The notes beneath the pieces are model-generated. The model was not told the DNA's origin. It saw nothing but the letters and a program-made list of their open reading frames with translations, and did not search any database. Below are positions 6,785 through 14,992 of a DNA stretch of 28,253 bases, in pieces (the stretch's first letter is position 1; each line of letters begins with the position of its first letter). Made by a program: the position numbers and the translations under genes. The stretch is from NCBI GenBank assembly GCA_023414985.1, contig JAEZLY010000200.1, forward strand, positions 1-28,253, written 5' to 3'. This DNA comes from Bacillota bacterium. Lineage in GTDB: Bacteria; Bacillota; Clostridia; Lachnospirales; Lachnospiraceae.

Positions 6785-9544
6785 TTATGGTAAGGTTGTA
6801 GTTCCGTCAGTCGTTGGTTCGTCTTCATAGACCGGGTCGGTAGTTTGGGTACCGTCTGCCGGAGGGGTTTCCGTCTGAGGGTCCTGGTAGTACGGATCAT
6901 CTTCATAACCGTCCTCGTTGTACGGATCATAGGAGCTCGTATCCGGCGTTGTCTGTGGCGGTTGATAGGAAGAAGCTTTTGTGTGGAGCGGGCAGGTCTT
7001 ACTGGGATAGAGATAAGGAGTATCGGCAGTCTTACCGGTCTCACTCTTTACTAAGAACACGCCTTCTTTAACACGAGGGCAGAATTCTGTAGCTAAATCC
7101 TTGGAATCCTCACAAATGGCGGCCTTTACATGGATATCGCAATATTCTGTCGGCTGAGTACCCTTTGCAAAATACTCTACCTTGGTCGTATTACCGCCCA
7201 GATACTCATCGCAGACACCTTCGACAGCCAGCTTACCGGATTTGGTGCATATTTTAGCAGTCACGATAGAATCGGGTATCTTAAAATCTTTTGTTTCAAG
7301 ATTCTTCTCTGTATGGATTCGCTCCATTATCGTCTTCCATATCTTACGGTTATAAGTCTTGTCCGTCTGGCTTTTGTTTGTGTCAAAGCCTGACCATACT
7401 GTTGCCGTATAATACGGTGAAAAGCCTGCAAACCAGAGATCATTATAGTCAGAGGTGGATCCTGTCTTTCCGGCGATCGGCATATCAATGGATAGCTTTA
7501 AGTTCTTACCGGTTCCTTTATTGACTACGTCCTCCATGGCACTGGTCAGCAGGAATGCGGTTGATTCCTTCATGACTTGTTCATGCTCGGGCTCCTTGGT
7601 GAGCAGTACTTTACCGTCGTGATCCAGAATTTTCGTATAAAACCTTGGTTTGGTATAAACACCGCTATTGGCGATTGAAGCATAAGCAGCGGTCAGTTCC
7701 AGATTGCTGACACCGTCCGTTAGGCCGCCGAGCGCCATGGGATAATTAATATCGGAAACAACACGCCCGTCGGATTCTTTTCGGGAATCAACAAGGGAAG
7801 TAAAACCTAATTTTAATAAATAATCATAACCAACCTGAGGTGTAACCTCCACAAAAGTCTTTACCGTTACGATATTCATGGAGTTATAGATACCTTGCCT
7901 CAAAGTGCTGAGACCGTCATATTTCTTGGTGGCAGTCCAGTTGTTCACTTCCTTCTTTGTACCCGGATAATAGTAGGGACCCGAGTCATCCTGAACAGTG
8001 GCCAAGGTCATGCCTGCACTATCTAACGCCGGCAAATAGGTTGATAAAATCTTAAAGGTGGAACCGGGCTGCCTTGTCGTATTGGTCGCACGATTTAAGG
8101 TTCGGTTACCAGTCTTTTCACCGCGGCCGCCTTCGATGGCAACTACCTCGCCGGTATGCTGGTCCATCACAACGAAAGAGGTCTGAGGCTGTATCGTCAT
8201 CGTGATATTTTCGCCGAGAATGGTATCTCCGTCGTCAACCATAGCATCGCGAAACTCTGCGATTTTCTTGTTCATGTCATCCTTATCGAGGAACAGCAGA
8301 GAAAATTTGCTGCCGTTGTCATCTACATAAAGATTATCAGGATCCTTGTAATTCTTGTAGTATTCCAGCAGATCATTGCCATGGTAATGAATCGTGGTTT
8401 TCTCCGCATCGTTCTTCTGTACCGATAAAGCATAGGTGAGCTCCCAATAGGAGGTACCCATAGCAGGGAAATTCTTTTCATCTGAGAAAACATCATCACA
8501 AATTCCCTGAATGGTTGAGTCCTGAGTGGTATAGACACTCAAACCTCCGCTGTATAACAGGTTGGAAGCCTGAGCCTGTGTATAGCCCAGCTCTGTCTGT
8601 AGGTCGTCCATCACCTGTTCGATCAGCTCATCTGTAAAATAACTGTAATAGGAGGAAGAACCTTCCTCTTCGTTGACGGATTGGATTCTGGAATATACAT
8701 CATCTGCTACTGCATCATCATATTCCTCCTGGGTGCAGTAGCCCTGCTTTAACATTTCATCCAGAATTTCCTGCCTTCTCACTGCATTCCGTTCGGGATG
8801 GGTGATCGGGTTGTGATAAACAGGCAGCTGAGTTACTGCTGCGATTGTCGCAGCTTCCGAAAGAGTCAGATCCTTGGCATCTTTGTTAAAGTATCTCTTG
8901 GAAGCCGTCTGTATTCCAAAGGTTCCGGATCCAAGGTTGATCGTGTTTAAGTAATATTCAAGGATGGTATCCTTATCCAGGCGGTTTTCCAGCTGGATTG
9001 CCAGATACTGCTCCTGAATCTTACGTTTTAACCGTTCCACAAAGGTAGCTTCGCGGCCACCGTTAAATACCTGATTCTTCAACAGCTGCTGGGTAAGTGT
9101 ACTGCCACCCTGATTAAAATTACCGGAGGTCAGACCCAGAACACCCGCACGTAAGATTCCTCTGACATCAATACCGTTATGTTCATAGAAACGTTCGTCC
9201 TCAATACAAATAAAGCTGTATTTTACCCATTTTGGGAGATCGGTCAGAGGTACATAAACACGGTTTGCCTCAGCACCGATCAAATTCTCTATGGCATTGC
9301 CATCTTTATCATAAATAGTAGTAGTATAACCGGTAGGAACAACATTAATCTTGGAGATATCCGGCGCACTGTCTATGAGGCCTTTCAATAATCCGAAGCC
9401 TGCGAAGGTGCCAACTATTCCGACAAAAACAACCAGGACGATGAATAAGCGAAACAAGGTAATTCTCGTTTTCGAAACCAATCGTCTGGAGGTTGATTTT
9501 ATATAATGCTGTTTCTGTTCAATGCCTCTTTTACTGTAGTCCAT
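6785..9544 (-). CDS. Class A penicillin-binding protein (PBP1A-type transglycosylase/transpeptidase)
   Basis: Bifunctional cell-wall synthase. Start chosen at ATG 9544 (MDYSKRGIEQK) because GGAGG sits five to six bases upstream. A cytoplasmic basic tail and membrane span (about 31-53) precede the GT51 domain with EDERFYEHNGID (catalytic Glu115) and GGSTLTQQLLKN (146-157). The transpeptidase domain has STFK (Ser495), SMN (555-557) and KTGS (693-696). The C-terminal 150 residues include several cysteines and a Thr/Pro/Asp/Tyr-rich tail. At 919 residues it is at the usual size for clostridial class A enzymes. Monocistronic, with its own terminator. All catalytic motifs are intact. Confidence 0.95.
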   Translation of the reverse strand: MDYSKRGIEQKQHYIKSTSRRLVSKTRITLFRLFIVLVVFVGIVGTFAGFGLLKGLIDSAPDISKINVVPTGYTTTIYDKDGNAIENLIGAEANRVYVPLTDLPKWVKYSFICIEDERFYEHNGIDVRGILRAGVLGLTSGNFNQGGSTLTQQLLKNQVFNGGREATFVERLKRKIQEQYLAIQLENRLDKDTILEYYLNTINLGSGTFGIQTASKRYFNKDAKDLTLSEAATIAAVTQLPVYHNPITHPERNAVRRQEILDEMLKQGYCTQEEYDDAVADDVYSRIQSVNEEEGSSSYYSYFTDELIEQVMDDLQTELGYTQAQASNLLYSGGLSVYTTQDSTIQGICDDVFSDEKNFPAMGTSYWELTYALSVQKNDAEKTTIHYHGNDLLEYYKNYKDPDNLYVDDNGSKFSLLFLDKDDMNKKIAEFRDAMVDDGDTILGENITMTIQPQTSFVVMDQHTGEVVAIEGGRGEKTGNRTLNRATNTTRQPGSTFKILSTYLPALDSAGMTLATVQDDSGPYYYPGTKKEVNNWTATKKYDGLSTLRQGIYNSMNIVTVKTFVEVTPQVGYDYLLKLGFTSLVDSRKESDGRVVSDINYPMALGGLTDGVSNLELTAAYASIANSGVYTKPRFYTKILDHDGKVLLTKEPEHEQVMKESTAFLLTSAMEDVVNKGTGKNLKLSIDMPIAGKTGSTSDYNDLWFAGFSPYYTATVWSGFDTNKSQTDKTYNRKIWKTIMERIHTEKNLETKDFKIPDSIVTAKICTKSGKLAVEGVCDEYLGGNTTKVEYFAKGTQPTEYCDIHVKAAICEDSKDLATEFCPRVKEGVFLVKSETGKTADTPYLYPSKTCPLHTKASSYQPPQTTPDTSSYDPYNEDGYEDDPYYQDPQTETPPADGTQTTDPVYEDEPTTDGTTTLP

Positions 9545-9933
9545 AAAAACCTCCGATCGCAATAAGCATATATAACAGTTCAGAGTCTGCGATAAGCAAA
9601 GCTGGTACTTTGTTCATACGCGTCCATTATATCAAATTTGACCCATGAAATAAAGCATAATTTCTCCAAGCCCGTATCGTGTATACAAAACTAATAATTC
9701 GTATGATATACAGTATAAAAGTACTATTTTATTTAATTAATTATACAAATATACATGAAAACGCAAGAAGATAATCAAGTATACGGGATATGTGCACACA
9801 AAATGTGAAGATGTGTCGAAATATAAGGAAGAGGATAGTTTGATGCGTTAAAAACGACTTTCGTTCCCTAAATATACTGTGTATAATGAAATTTGTCAGC
9901 AAATTTTCTTAATTTTAGTGGGGGTAATGTAAT
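9545..9933. other. Divergent intergenic region between pbp and the DUF6514 gene
   Basis: AT-rich, no coding frame. Toward pbp there is a TATAAT on the minus strand (9631-9626) with a poor -35. Toward the DUF6514 gene there is TATAAT at 9882-9887, also with a poor -35, and GTGGGGGTAA just before the ATG. No hairpin or repeat of note. Confidence 0.5.
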
Positions 9934-10227
9934 ATGAAACAGGTACAGCTACTTTTTAGCAGCAAGGTCAAGCTCGAAGATGATCAGGAATTGGCACTTG
10001 ATTACTTCCTCACCGAGATAATTTCGGAAGTGGATCGGGTCACTCCATATTTTGGGGTAGGAGTGACTAAACAATCCGGTGCTACATCAGAGACTGACGA
10101 GGTATGTGGGGTATCGGCTTCAAAGGAGACAGCTATGTGGATCCTGGAAAAGTTATACCGGAATCAAGTAACGCCTATTTCACTGGTAGAAATAGTGGAT
10201 GAGCTGGTGAGTATGGCTGAGGTGTGA
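9934..10227 (+). CDS. DUF6514 family protein
   Basis: A 97-residue soluble protein. The pattern LDYFLTEIISEVDRVTPYFGVGVTKQSG...CGVSASKETAMWILEKLYRNQVTPISLVEIVDEL fits the DUF6514 family found in clostridia, whose function is unknown to me. The ATG follows a G-rich Shine-Dalgarno (GGGGGTAA). Monocistronic, ended by a strong terminator 20 bases downstream. The family name is from memory of the C-terminal VTPI.LVEIVDEL signature. Confidence 0.7.
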   Translation: MKQVQLLFSSKVKLEDDQELALDYFLTEIISEVDRVTPYFGVGVTKQSGATSETDEVCGVSASKETAMWILEKLYRNQVTPISLVEIVDELVSMAEV

Positions 10228-10246
10228 ATTTATTCCTCTTCACACG

Positions 10247-10297
10247 AAAAGAACCCCGGAGTGGCTTCCTTTGGAAGACATCACGGGGCTCTTTTTT
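10247..10297. terminator. Bidirectional intrinsic terminator between DUF6514 gene and yigZ
   Basis: AAAAGAACCCCG...CGGGGCTCTTTTTT with inner TTCC-ttt-GGAA forms a strong hairpin. T-tracts on both strands serve the rightward DUF6514 gene and the leftward yigZ gene. Confidence 0.88.
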
Positions 10298-10318
10298 ATA
10301 GGAATTTTCTGTGTTCCT

Positions 10319-10972
10319 TTAATCAAAGAGATGAATTTTACCATCCAGCGCAGTAAAGTATACCACTCCGGCTTCCTCCAGAATAGCGGAAGCATTCGTC
10401 AACTCTGTTATCTTTTTGGTAAAGGAGGGATATTTGCTTGGAGGGACCAGTACCTCAAGATGAACCAAATCTGTATAATCCGAGGCTAGGACGGAAAGCT
10501 GTTCCTGCGAGATGTAATATTGAAGCTTGCCGATCAGGTTATAATCTGTAGTGATGATCGCTCTGGTACCAAGCTCCTTGAGAATAATCCGGGAGTGGGC
10601 CAATCCCTCCAGCACGGCGGACTGGTAGGCTTTGACCAGACCACCGGTCCCGAGTAAAGTACCCCCGAAATAGCGGGTGACTACAACTAAGACATTGGTG
10701 AGTTCATGAGCAAGCAATATATCGAGCATAGGCCTTCCTGCAGTCTTACTGGGTTCTCCGTCATCAGAGCAGCGCAGCAGCGGCTGATCTGTCCCTATAC
10801 TATAAGCATAGCAGTTATGGGAGGCATCCCAATTTTTTTTCTTTAATGCTTCAATGATTTCAATAGCGGCTTCTTCTGACTCTACGGGACTTAAGGTCGC
10901 TATGAATCTGGATTTTTTCACAATAACTTCGCCCGTACCACCTTCGTATATTGTCTTAAAGGCTTCCTTCAT
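10319..10972 (-). CDS. yigZ: YigZ/IMPACT family protein (UPF0029)
   Basis: 217-residue member of the YigZ/YvyE/IMPACT family; the eukaryotic relative binds GCN1 and the bacterial role is unsettled (possibly ribosome or nucleic-acid linked). Diagnostic stretches are KKSRFIATLSPV, ASHNCYAY, CSDDGEPSKTAGRPML and VVVTRYFGGTLLGTGGLVKAY. A C-terminal DUF1949-like region follows (about 140-200). The ATG has GGGAG nine bases upstream. It is transcribed away from the vanZ-like gene, with a 139-base gap between their starts. Confidence 0.93.
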   Translation of the reverse strand: MKEAFKTIYEGGTGEVIVKKSRFIATLSPVESEEAAIEIIEALKKKNWDASHNCYAYSIGTDQPLLRCSDDGEPSKTAGRPMLDILLAHELTNVLVVVTRYFGGTLLGTGGLVKAYQSAVLEGLAHSRIILKELGTRAIITTDYNLIGKLQYYISQEQLSVLASDYTDLVHLEVLVPPSKYPSFTKKITELTNASAILEEAGVVYFTALDGKIHLFD

Positions 10973-11111
10973 TACGAAAACTCCCTTCCGACGGATTGCA
11001 ATTCTTGCCAGGGTATCCCGGATATGATATCATAAAACAGGGTAGGAAGAAATTCTGGTTTCTTTCTATTAAAAAATGACAGGACAAAGCGATATGCTTT
11101 GACGAGATAAT

Positions 11112-11597
11112 ATGAAGCTAAAATATCTAACCTGGCTGCCTGCAGCAGTGATTCTAATCGCAATCTTTCTTTTTTCCTCAAAGACGGCGGAGGTATCACA
11201 GGAAAGCAGCCTTGGTATATCAATTGCAATTATTCAGCTATACGATCATATAAAAAACCTGCCGTTGCAGGGTCCGGAAAAGATGAAGCTGCTGGCACTG
11301 ATTGATCACATAGTACGCAAGACGGCACATTTTACGGAATATGCTTGTCTTGCTGCGGCGATTGCGTTCCATTTCACAGTTTGGAAAAAAGGGATCCATT
11401 ATAGGACCTGGATTCCGGTGCTGATCGCCGGGTTTTATGCGGCCACAGATGAATTCCACCAGACCTTTGTTGCAGGGAGAAGCGGCCAGGTGTCGGATGT
11501 GCTTCTGGATACTGCGGGAGCGGCTACCGGAGCTTTCCTGTTCTGCATCCTTCTGTTATTGATTAATCGGTTCAAGCAAGGACGGTCAATGCTATAG
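11112..11597 (+). CDS. VanZ-like family membrane protein
   Basis: 161 residues with an N-terminal hydrophobic helix (LTWLPAAVILIAIFLFSS), the HIVRKTAHFTEYACLAA motif, the ATDEFHQTFVAGRSGQVSDVLLDTAGA motif and a C-terminal membrane helix, all characteristic of the VanZ-like family. VanZ confers low-level teicoplanin resistance; chromosomal relatives such as this one mostly have unknown roles, and nothing nearby suggests a glycopeptide cluster. The ribosome binding site is poor (GAGATAAT). Its stop codon overlaps the end of the convergent DUF4250 gene by six bases, with no terminator between them. Confidence 0.88.
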   Translation: MKLKYLTWLPAAVILIAIFLFSSKTAEVSQESSLGISIAIIQLYDHIKNLPLQGPEKMKLLALIDHIVRKTAHFTEYACLAAAIAFHFTVWKKGIHYRTWIPVLIAGFYAATDEFHQTFVAGRSGQVSDVLLDTAGAATGAFLFCILLLLINRFKQGRSML

Positions 11598-11777
11598 GAC
11601 AGGTGTGAAACGGTTCGCTTCTGCTGTATAGATATATTCGATACCGGATAGAACCTTTTCCAGTTCGAGCCGGTCTATGGAGAGACTTTTACAAAGCTCC
11701 TCCAAGTTATGATATTCATCCCGAAGCTTCGTGTTTATGAAGCTGAGCAGGATGTATGGATCCTTTGGAATTGTCAT
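11592..11777 (-). CDS. DUF4250 domain-containing small protein
   Basis: The frame is open from 11822 but the ATG at 11777 (MTIPKDPYILLSFINTKLRD) is chosen because AAGGAG lies about six bases upstream. The 61-residue product matches the DUF4250 pattern: IPKDP..LLSF.NTKLRD.Y..L..LC..L..D..EL...L..I.Y.Y. This is a small helical, DNA-binding-like fold of unknown role. It converges on vanZ; the stop codons sit side by side in CTATAG. Confidence 0.82.
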   Translation of the reverse strand: MTIPKDPYILLSFINTKLRDEYHNLEELCKSLSIDRLELEKVLSGIEYIYTAEANRFTPVL

Positions 11778-11872
11778 GGGATACTCCTTGCATTCATTCA
11801 TGATACCTTTATAATTATGCACATTATTTTATTATTTTCAAGATAATTGTTTTGAAAGGCTAGGCGGCAGAT

Positions 11873-13195
11873 ATGGATTTATTCGATTACATGAGGGAAA
11901 ATACAATGAAAAAGGAGGCCCCCCTGGCTTCCAGGCTCCGACCTGTGACCTTGGATGAGGTAGTGGGTCAGCGTCATATCATAGGGAAGGATAAACTGTT
12001 ATACAGAGCAATCAAAGCAGATAAAATCAGTTCCATTATATTCTACGGACCTCCGGGTACGGGTAAGACAACCCTGGCAAAGGTGATTGCCAATACCACG
12101 AGTTCTTTGTTCACCCAGATTAACGCGACTTCCGCAGGTAAGAAGGATATGGAAGCAGTAGTGGAGGAAGCGAAAACCAAGCTTGGCAGCTTTGGAAAAC
12201 GTACAATCCTTTTTATCGATGAGATTCACCGGTTTAATAAGGGGCAGCAGGATTATCTGCTTCCTTATGTAGAGGATGGGACAGTGATCCTGATTGGTGC
12301 GACTACGGAGAACCCCTACTTTGAGGTGAATTCTGCGTTGCTGTCCCGTTCCATCATTTTTGAATTGAAGCCTCTGGACAAGGAGGATATTAAGACACTG
12401 CTGCATCGGGCCGTATATGACAGAGATCGTGGTATGGGAGCTTATGATGCAGTCATCGACGAGGAAGCTTTGGAGTTTCTGGCGGACATCTCCAACGGGG
12501 ATGCCAGAGCAGCACTGAATGCCATTGAGATTGGAATACTTACGACAGAACGTTCCGGGGACGGGAAGATCCATATTACCCTTCCGGTTGCCTCGGAATG
12601 CATACAGAAGCGCGTCTTAAAGTATGATAAGGATGGGGACAACCACTATGATACGATTTCAGCATTTATTAAGAGTATGAGGGGTTCTGATCCGGATGCC
12701 GCTGTGTACTATCTGGCAAGAATGCTGTATGCAGGAGAAGAGGTAGCCTTCATTGCGAGGCGAATTATGATCTGTGCTGCGGAGGATGTATCGAATGCGG
12801 ATCCCAATGCGCTGGTAGTCGCAACCTCTGCGGCTCTTGCTGTTGAACGTCTGGGTATGCCGGAAGCGAGGATCGTTCTGGCTCAGGCGGCAATCTATGT
12901 GGCATGTGCCCCGAAGAGCAATTCTGCGATCTGTGCAATTGATGAGGCAACGCAGGTGGTGGAGCATGAGAAGACAGCTACCATACCTGCTTATCTGATG
13001 GATGCCCATTATAAAGGAGCGGCAAAGCTGGGCCACGGATTAGGTTATCAATATGCGCATAACTTTGAGAATCACTATGTAAAGCAGCAGTATCTGCCGG
13101 ATGAGGTGAAAGACAGGGTATTTTATGTACCCTCCGATAATGGGTATGAGGTACAGATTCAGGAATACTTTAAGAAGATCAAGAAAGAAGAATAA
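11873..13195 (+). CDS. rarA: Replication-associated recombination protein A (RarA/MgsA, AAA+ ATPase)
   Basis: 440-residue AAA+ ATPase acting at stalled replication forks, related to clamp-loader subunits. Walker A GPPGTGKTT (59-67), Walker B ILFIDEIHR (112-120), sensor-1 GATTENPYF (142-150), the SRSIIFELKPL segment, and the C-terminal tetramerisation part with FIKSMRGSDPDAAVYYLARML and HYKGAAKLGHGLGYQYAHN all match the family. The start MDLFDYMREN is standard; AGGCGG lies just upstream. Followed by a hairpin shared with the convergent gene. Confidence 0.97.
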   Translation: MDLFDYMRENTMKKEAPLASRLRPVTLDEVVGQRHIIGKDKLLYRAIKADKISSIIFYGPPGTGKTTLAKVIANTTSSLFTQINATSAGKKDMEAVVEEAKTKLGSFGKRTILFIDEIHRFNKGQQDYLLPYVEDGTVILIGATTENPYFEVNSALLSRSIIFELKPLDKEDIKTLLHRAVYDRDRGMGAYDAVIDEEALEFLADISNGDARAALNAIEIGILTTERSGDGKIHITLPVASECIQKRVLKYDKDGDNHYDTISAFIKSMRGSDPDAAVYYLARMLYAGEEVAFIARRIMICAAEDVSNADPNALVVATSAALAVERLGMPEARIVLAQAAIYVACAPKSNSAICAIDEATQVVEHEKTATIPAYLMDAHYKGAAKLGHGLGYQYAHNFENHYVKQQYLPDEVKDRVFYVPSDNGYEVQIQEYFKKIKKEE

Positions 13196-13198
13196 AGT

Positions 13199-13295
13199 AA
13201 AAGAGGCTGTTTTATAATATTTGAATAGCTTATGACAAGGATAACAAGCATCCCTGCCTTAGCTACCAAAAATTATATTACAACAGCCTCTTTTT
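13199..13295. repeat. 97-bp palindrome (element E), likely bidirectional terminator
   Basis: Outer arms AAAAGAGGCTGTT (13199-13211) and AACAGCCTCTTTT (about 13282-13294). Pairing continues with interruptions to a tip around GATAACAAGCATCCC. It lies between the convergent rarA and small membrane protein genes and has T-tracts on both strands. Its inner sequence resembles the arms of the 295-bp palindrome at 21516-21810, and its outer arms match the simple terminator at 22654-22684. Confidence 0.8.
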
Positions 13296-13300
13296 ATATG

Positions 13301-13618
13301 TTATTCCTTATCTTCAGTCGGGTCTTCTGCCTCGGATAAATCACGATCAGCAGGGATGTCATCTTCCTCTGTACTGCCGTCTGCGTCCGAGTCCGCTGTA
13401 TCCATGTCCGTTCTAGGATCGTTTCTGTGTACCAACCGATATACCAGCATAAAGGCCCAGATCATAATCGGGATAACAATGATGCTGAATAAGCAAGCTA
13501 TAAAAAAGCCTGGGGCTTTCTCTGATGCAAAGAAGGCGGAAATTAAAGTGACCAGAATTAAGGAGGCAAACAGTACCAGACCAATCATTGCTGCAATACG
13601 TTTTACATTTTTATTCAT
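13301..13618 (-). CDS. Small two-helix membrane protein with acidic tail
   Basis: ATG at 13618 (MNKNVKRIAAMIGLV) is preferred over the upstream in-frame ATG at 13657 because AGAAAGGA precedes it. The 105 residues have two membrane segments (about 8-27 and 33-55) followed by a strongly acidic, probably disordered tail of about 40 residues rich in Asp/Glu. I recognise the N-terminal type from Lachnospiraceae genomes but know no function. It converges on rarA and diverges from the GGDEF gene. Confidence 0.75.
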   Translation of the reverse strand: MNKNVKRIAAMIGLVLFASLILVTLISAFFASEKAPGFFIACLFSIIVIPIMIWAFMLVYRLVHRNDPRTDMDTADSDADGSTEEDDIPADRDLSEAEDPTEDKE

Positions 13619-13783
13619 AAGGATTTCCTTTCTATCGTATGAACTTTTCATACACATTATATCGGCTTATTATGGAAAAAGCAAGCAAAGGCATGAGAAT
13701 AGGGAAGTTATGTCCGAAATATCATATTCTGATATCAGAGGACAATGTTATACTTAATAATAGTAAAAAAAGGAGTGGGATCG

Positions 13784-14818
13784 ATGAACAAGAAAGACGG
13801 ATTATCAGTGAAAATAATTCAGATGGCTGTAGTAATAGTCATATCAGTTCTTATGGCCTATAACTTTATCTTAGCCAATACAATTCAAGGAACAGCGAAA
13901 GTCATTAATTATACTGGTTTGATCAGGGGCGGTACCCAGCGTCTGGTTAAGCTCGAACTTTCCGGAGCACCGAATGATGAATTGATCAGAGATTTGGATA
14001 ATATTATGGAAGGATTAAGATATGGCGGCGGAGAATACCATTTAGAAAGGTTGAAAACGAAAAATTTTCAGGAAAGTCTGGAGGGACTTGCAGAAAAGTG
14101 GGTGAATTTAAAAAAGGATATCATTGAGTATAGAAAGGATCCCAGTAAAGGCATCATTCTGGTTACTGACAGTGAAACCTACTATGCTCTTGCGAATGTT
14201 GTAGTGGGATCGGCTGAAATGTATTCTGATGATATTACGATGACACTCAGGGTACTGGAGCTGATACTGGCCTGCGGAATTGTATTTTTGATTGCCAGTA
14301 ATCTGCAGCAGATGGTTACGGCAATCAGACTGTCCAGGCAAAATGATGAACTGTCCTTTGCAGCCTATGTGGACAGGATGACCGGAATACCCAGCCGAAG
14401 AAGGTGCGAGGAGCTGATTTACGAACCGATGAATCCGGAGGTGGATCATCACTGCGTAGTTATGTTTGACTTAAATAATCTGAAGAGTATCAATGATTTA
14501 TATGGGCATCATGCCGGAGATAAGCTGATCAAAGCGTTTGCAGATGTTCTGAAGAAGTTTACCAGCGATAAGATATTCGTAGGACGATATGGCGGGGATG
14601 AATTTCTGATGATAATCAGGGATTATGAGGAAGCTATGGTTAAAAGATTACTGCAGGATATTCAGGAGCTGGTAAATGAATATAACCAAAAAAATACCAG
14701 ATACCCGATCCGTTATGCCTGCGGTTATGAATATGGAGGGGAAAGCCTGCATCGTATGCTGGAACGAGCTGACGCTAAAATGTATGAAAATAAGAGATTA
14801 ATGAAGAGCAGGCAATGA
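13784..14818 (+). CDS. Membrane GGDEF protein, putative diguanylate cyclase with PilJ-like sensor
   Basis: Start at ATG 13784 with AAGGAG upstream; the frame is open from 13745. TM1 is about residues 10-31. An extracytoplasmic region of about 125 residues opens with INYTGLIRGGTQRLVKLEL, resembling the PilJ/NarX-type sensor helix. TM2 is about 157-175, followed by a GGDEF domain starting DRMTGIPSRRRCEEL. The metal site Asp229 and the signature GGDEF (270-274) are intact, so cyclic-di-GMP synthesis is plausible. The RxxD inhibitory site five residues upstream is replaced by SDKI, so product inhibition is probably absent. Length 344. A 12-bp palindrome TCTGATATCAGA (13728-13739) lies in the upstream region. 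Confidence 0.9.
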   Translation: MNKKDGLSVKIIQMAVVIVISVLMAYNFILANTIQGTAKVINYTGLIRGGTQRLVKLELSGAPNDELIRDLDNIMEGLRYGGGEYHLERLKTKNFQESLEGLAEKWVNLKKDIIEYRKDPSKGIILVTDSETYYALANVVVGSAEMYSDDITMTLRVLELILACGIVFLIASNLQQMVTAIRLSRQNDELSFAAYVDRMTGIPSRRRCEELIYEPMNPEVDHHCVVMFDLNNLKSINDLYGHHAGDKLIKAFADVLKKFTSDKIFVGRYGGDEFLMIIRDYEEAMVKRLLQDIQELVNEYNQKNTRYPIRYACGYEYGGESLHRMLERADAKMYENKRLMKSRQ

Positions 14819-14873
14819 ACTACATAATACCGAAACAAGCCTCTTAAAATTTCAATTATTTGGCAAATGTCTA

Positions 14874-14902
14874 TTGACAATACATGGAAGGTGATGGATA
14901 AT
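14874..14902 (+). promoter_or_regulatory. Sigma-A promoter of the ProC/ComER-like gene
   Basis: TTGACA (14874-14879), 17 bases, GATAAT (14897-14902). This gives a leader of about 85 bases before the ATG at 14993. Confidence 0.75.
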
Positions 14903-14992
14903 AGAACTGCGAGTAGTAATAATGTACTATTTTCGTGAAAATCACGAAATGTGAAGAAAATAGGACTTATGTCGGAAGGAGAGAAAGGTTTC

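Noticed and set aside
10972..11229. 85-codon minus-strand frame upstream of yigZ
   Set aside because: It overlaps the start of the well-supported vanZ-like gene on the other strand and its sequence resembles no protein; no good ribosome binding site.
11999..12574. 191-codon frame antisense to rarA
   Set aside because: Mirror of a highly conserved coding region, Cys/His/Gln-rich nonsense composition, no ribosome binding site.
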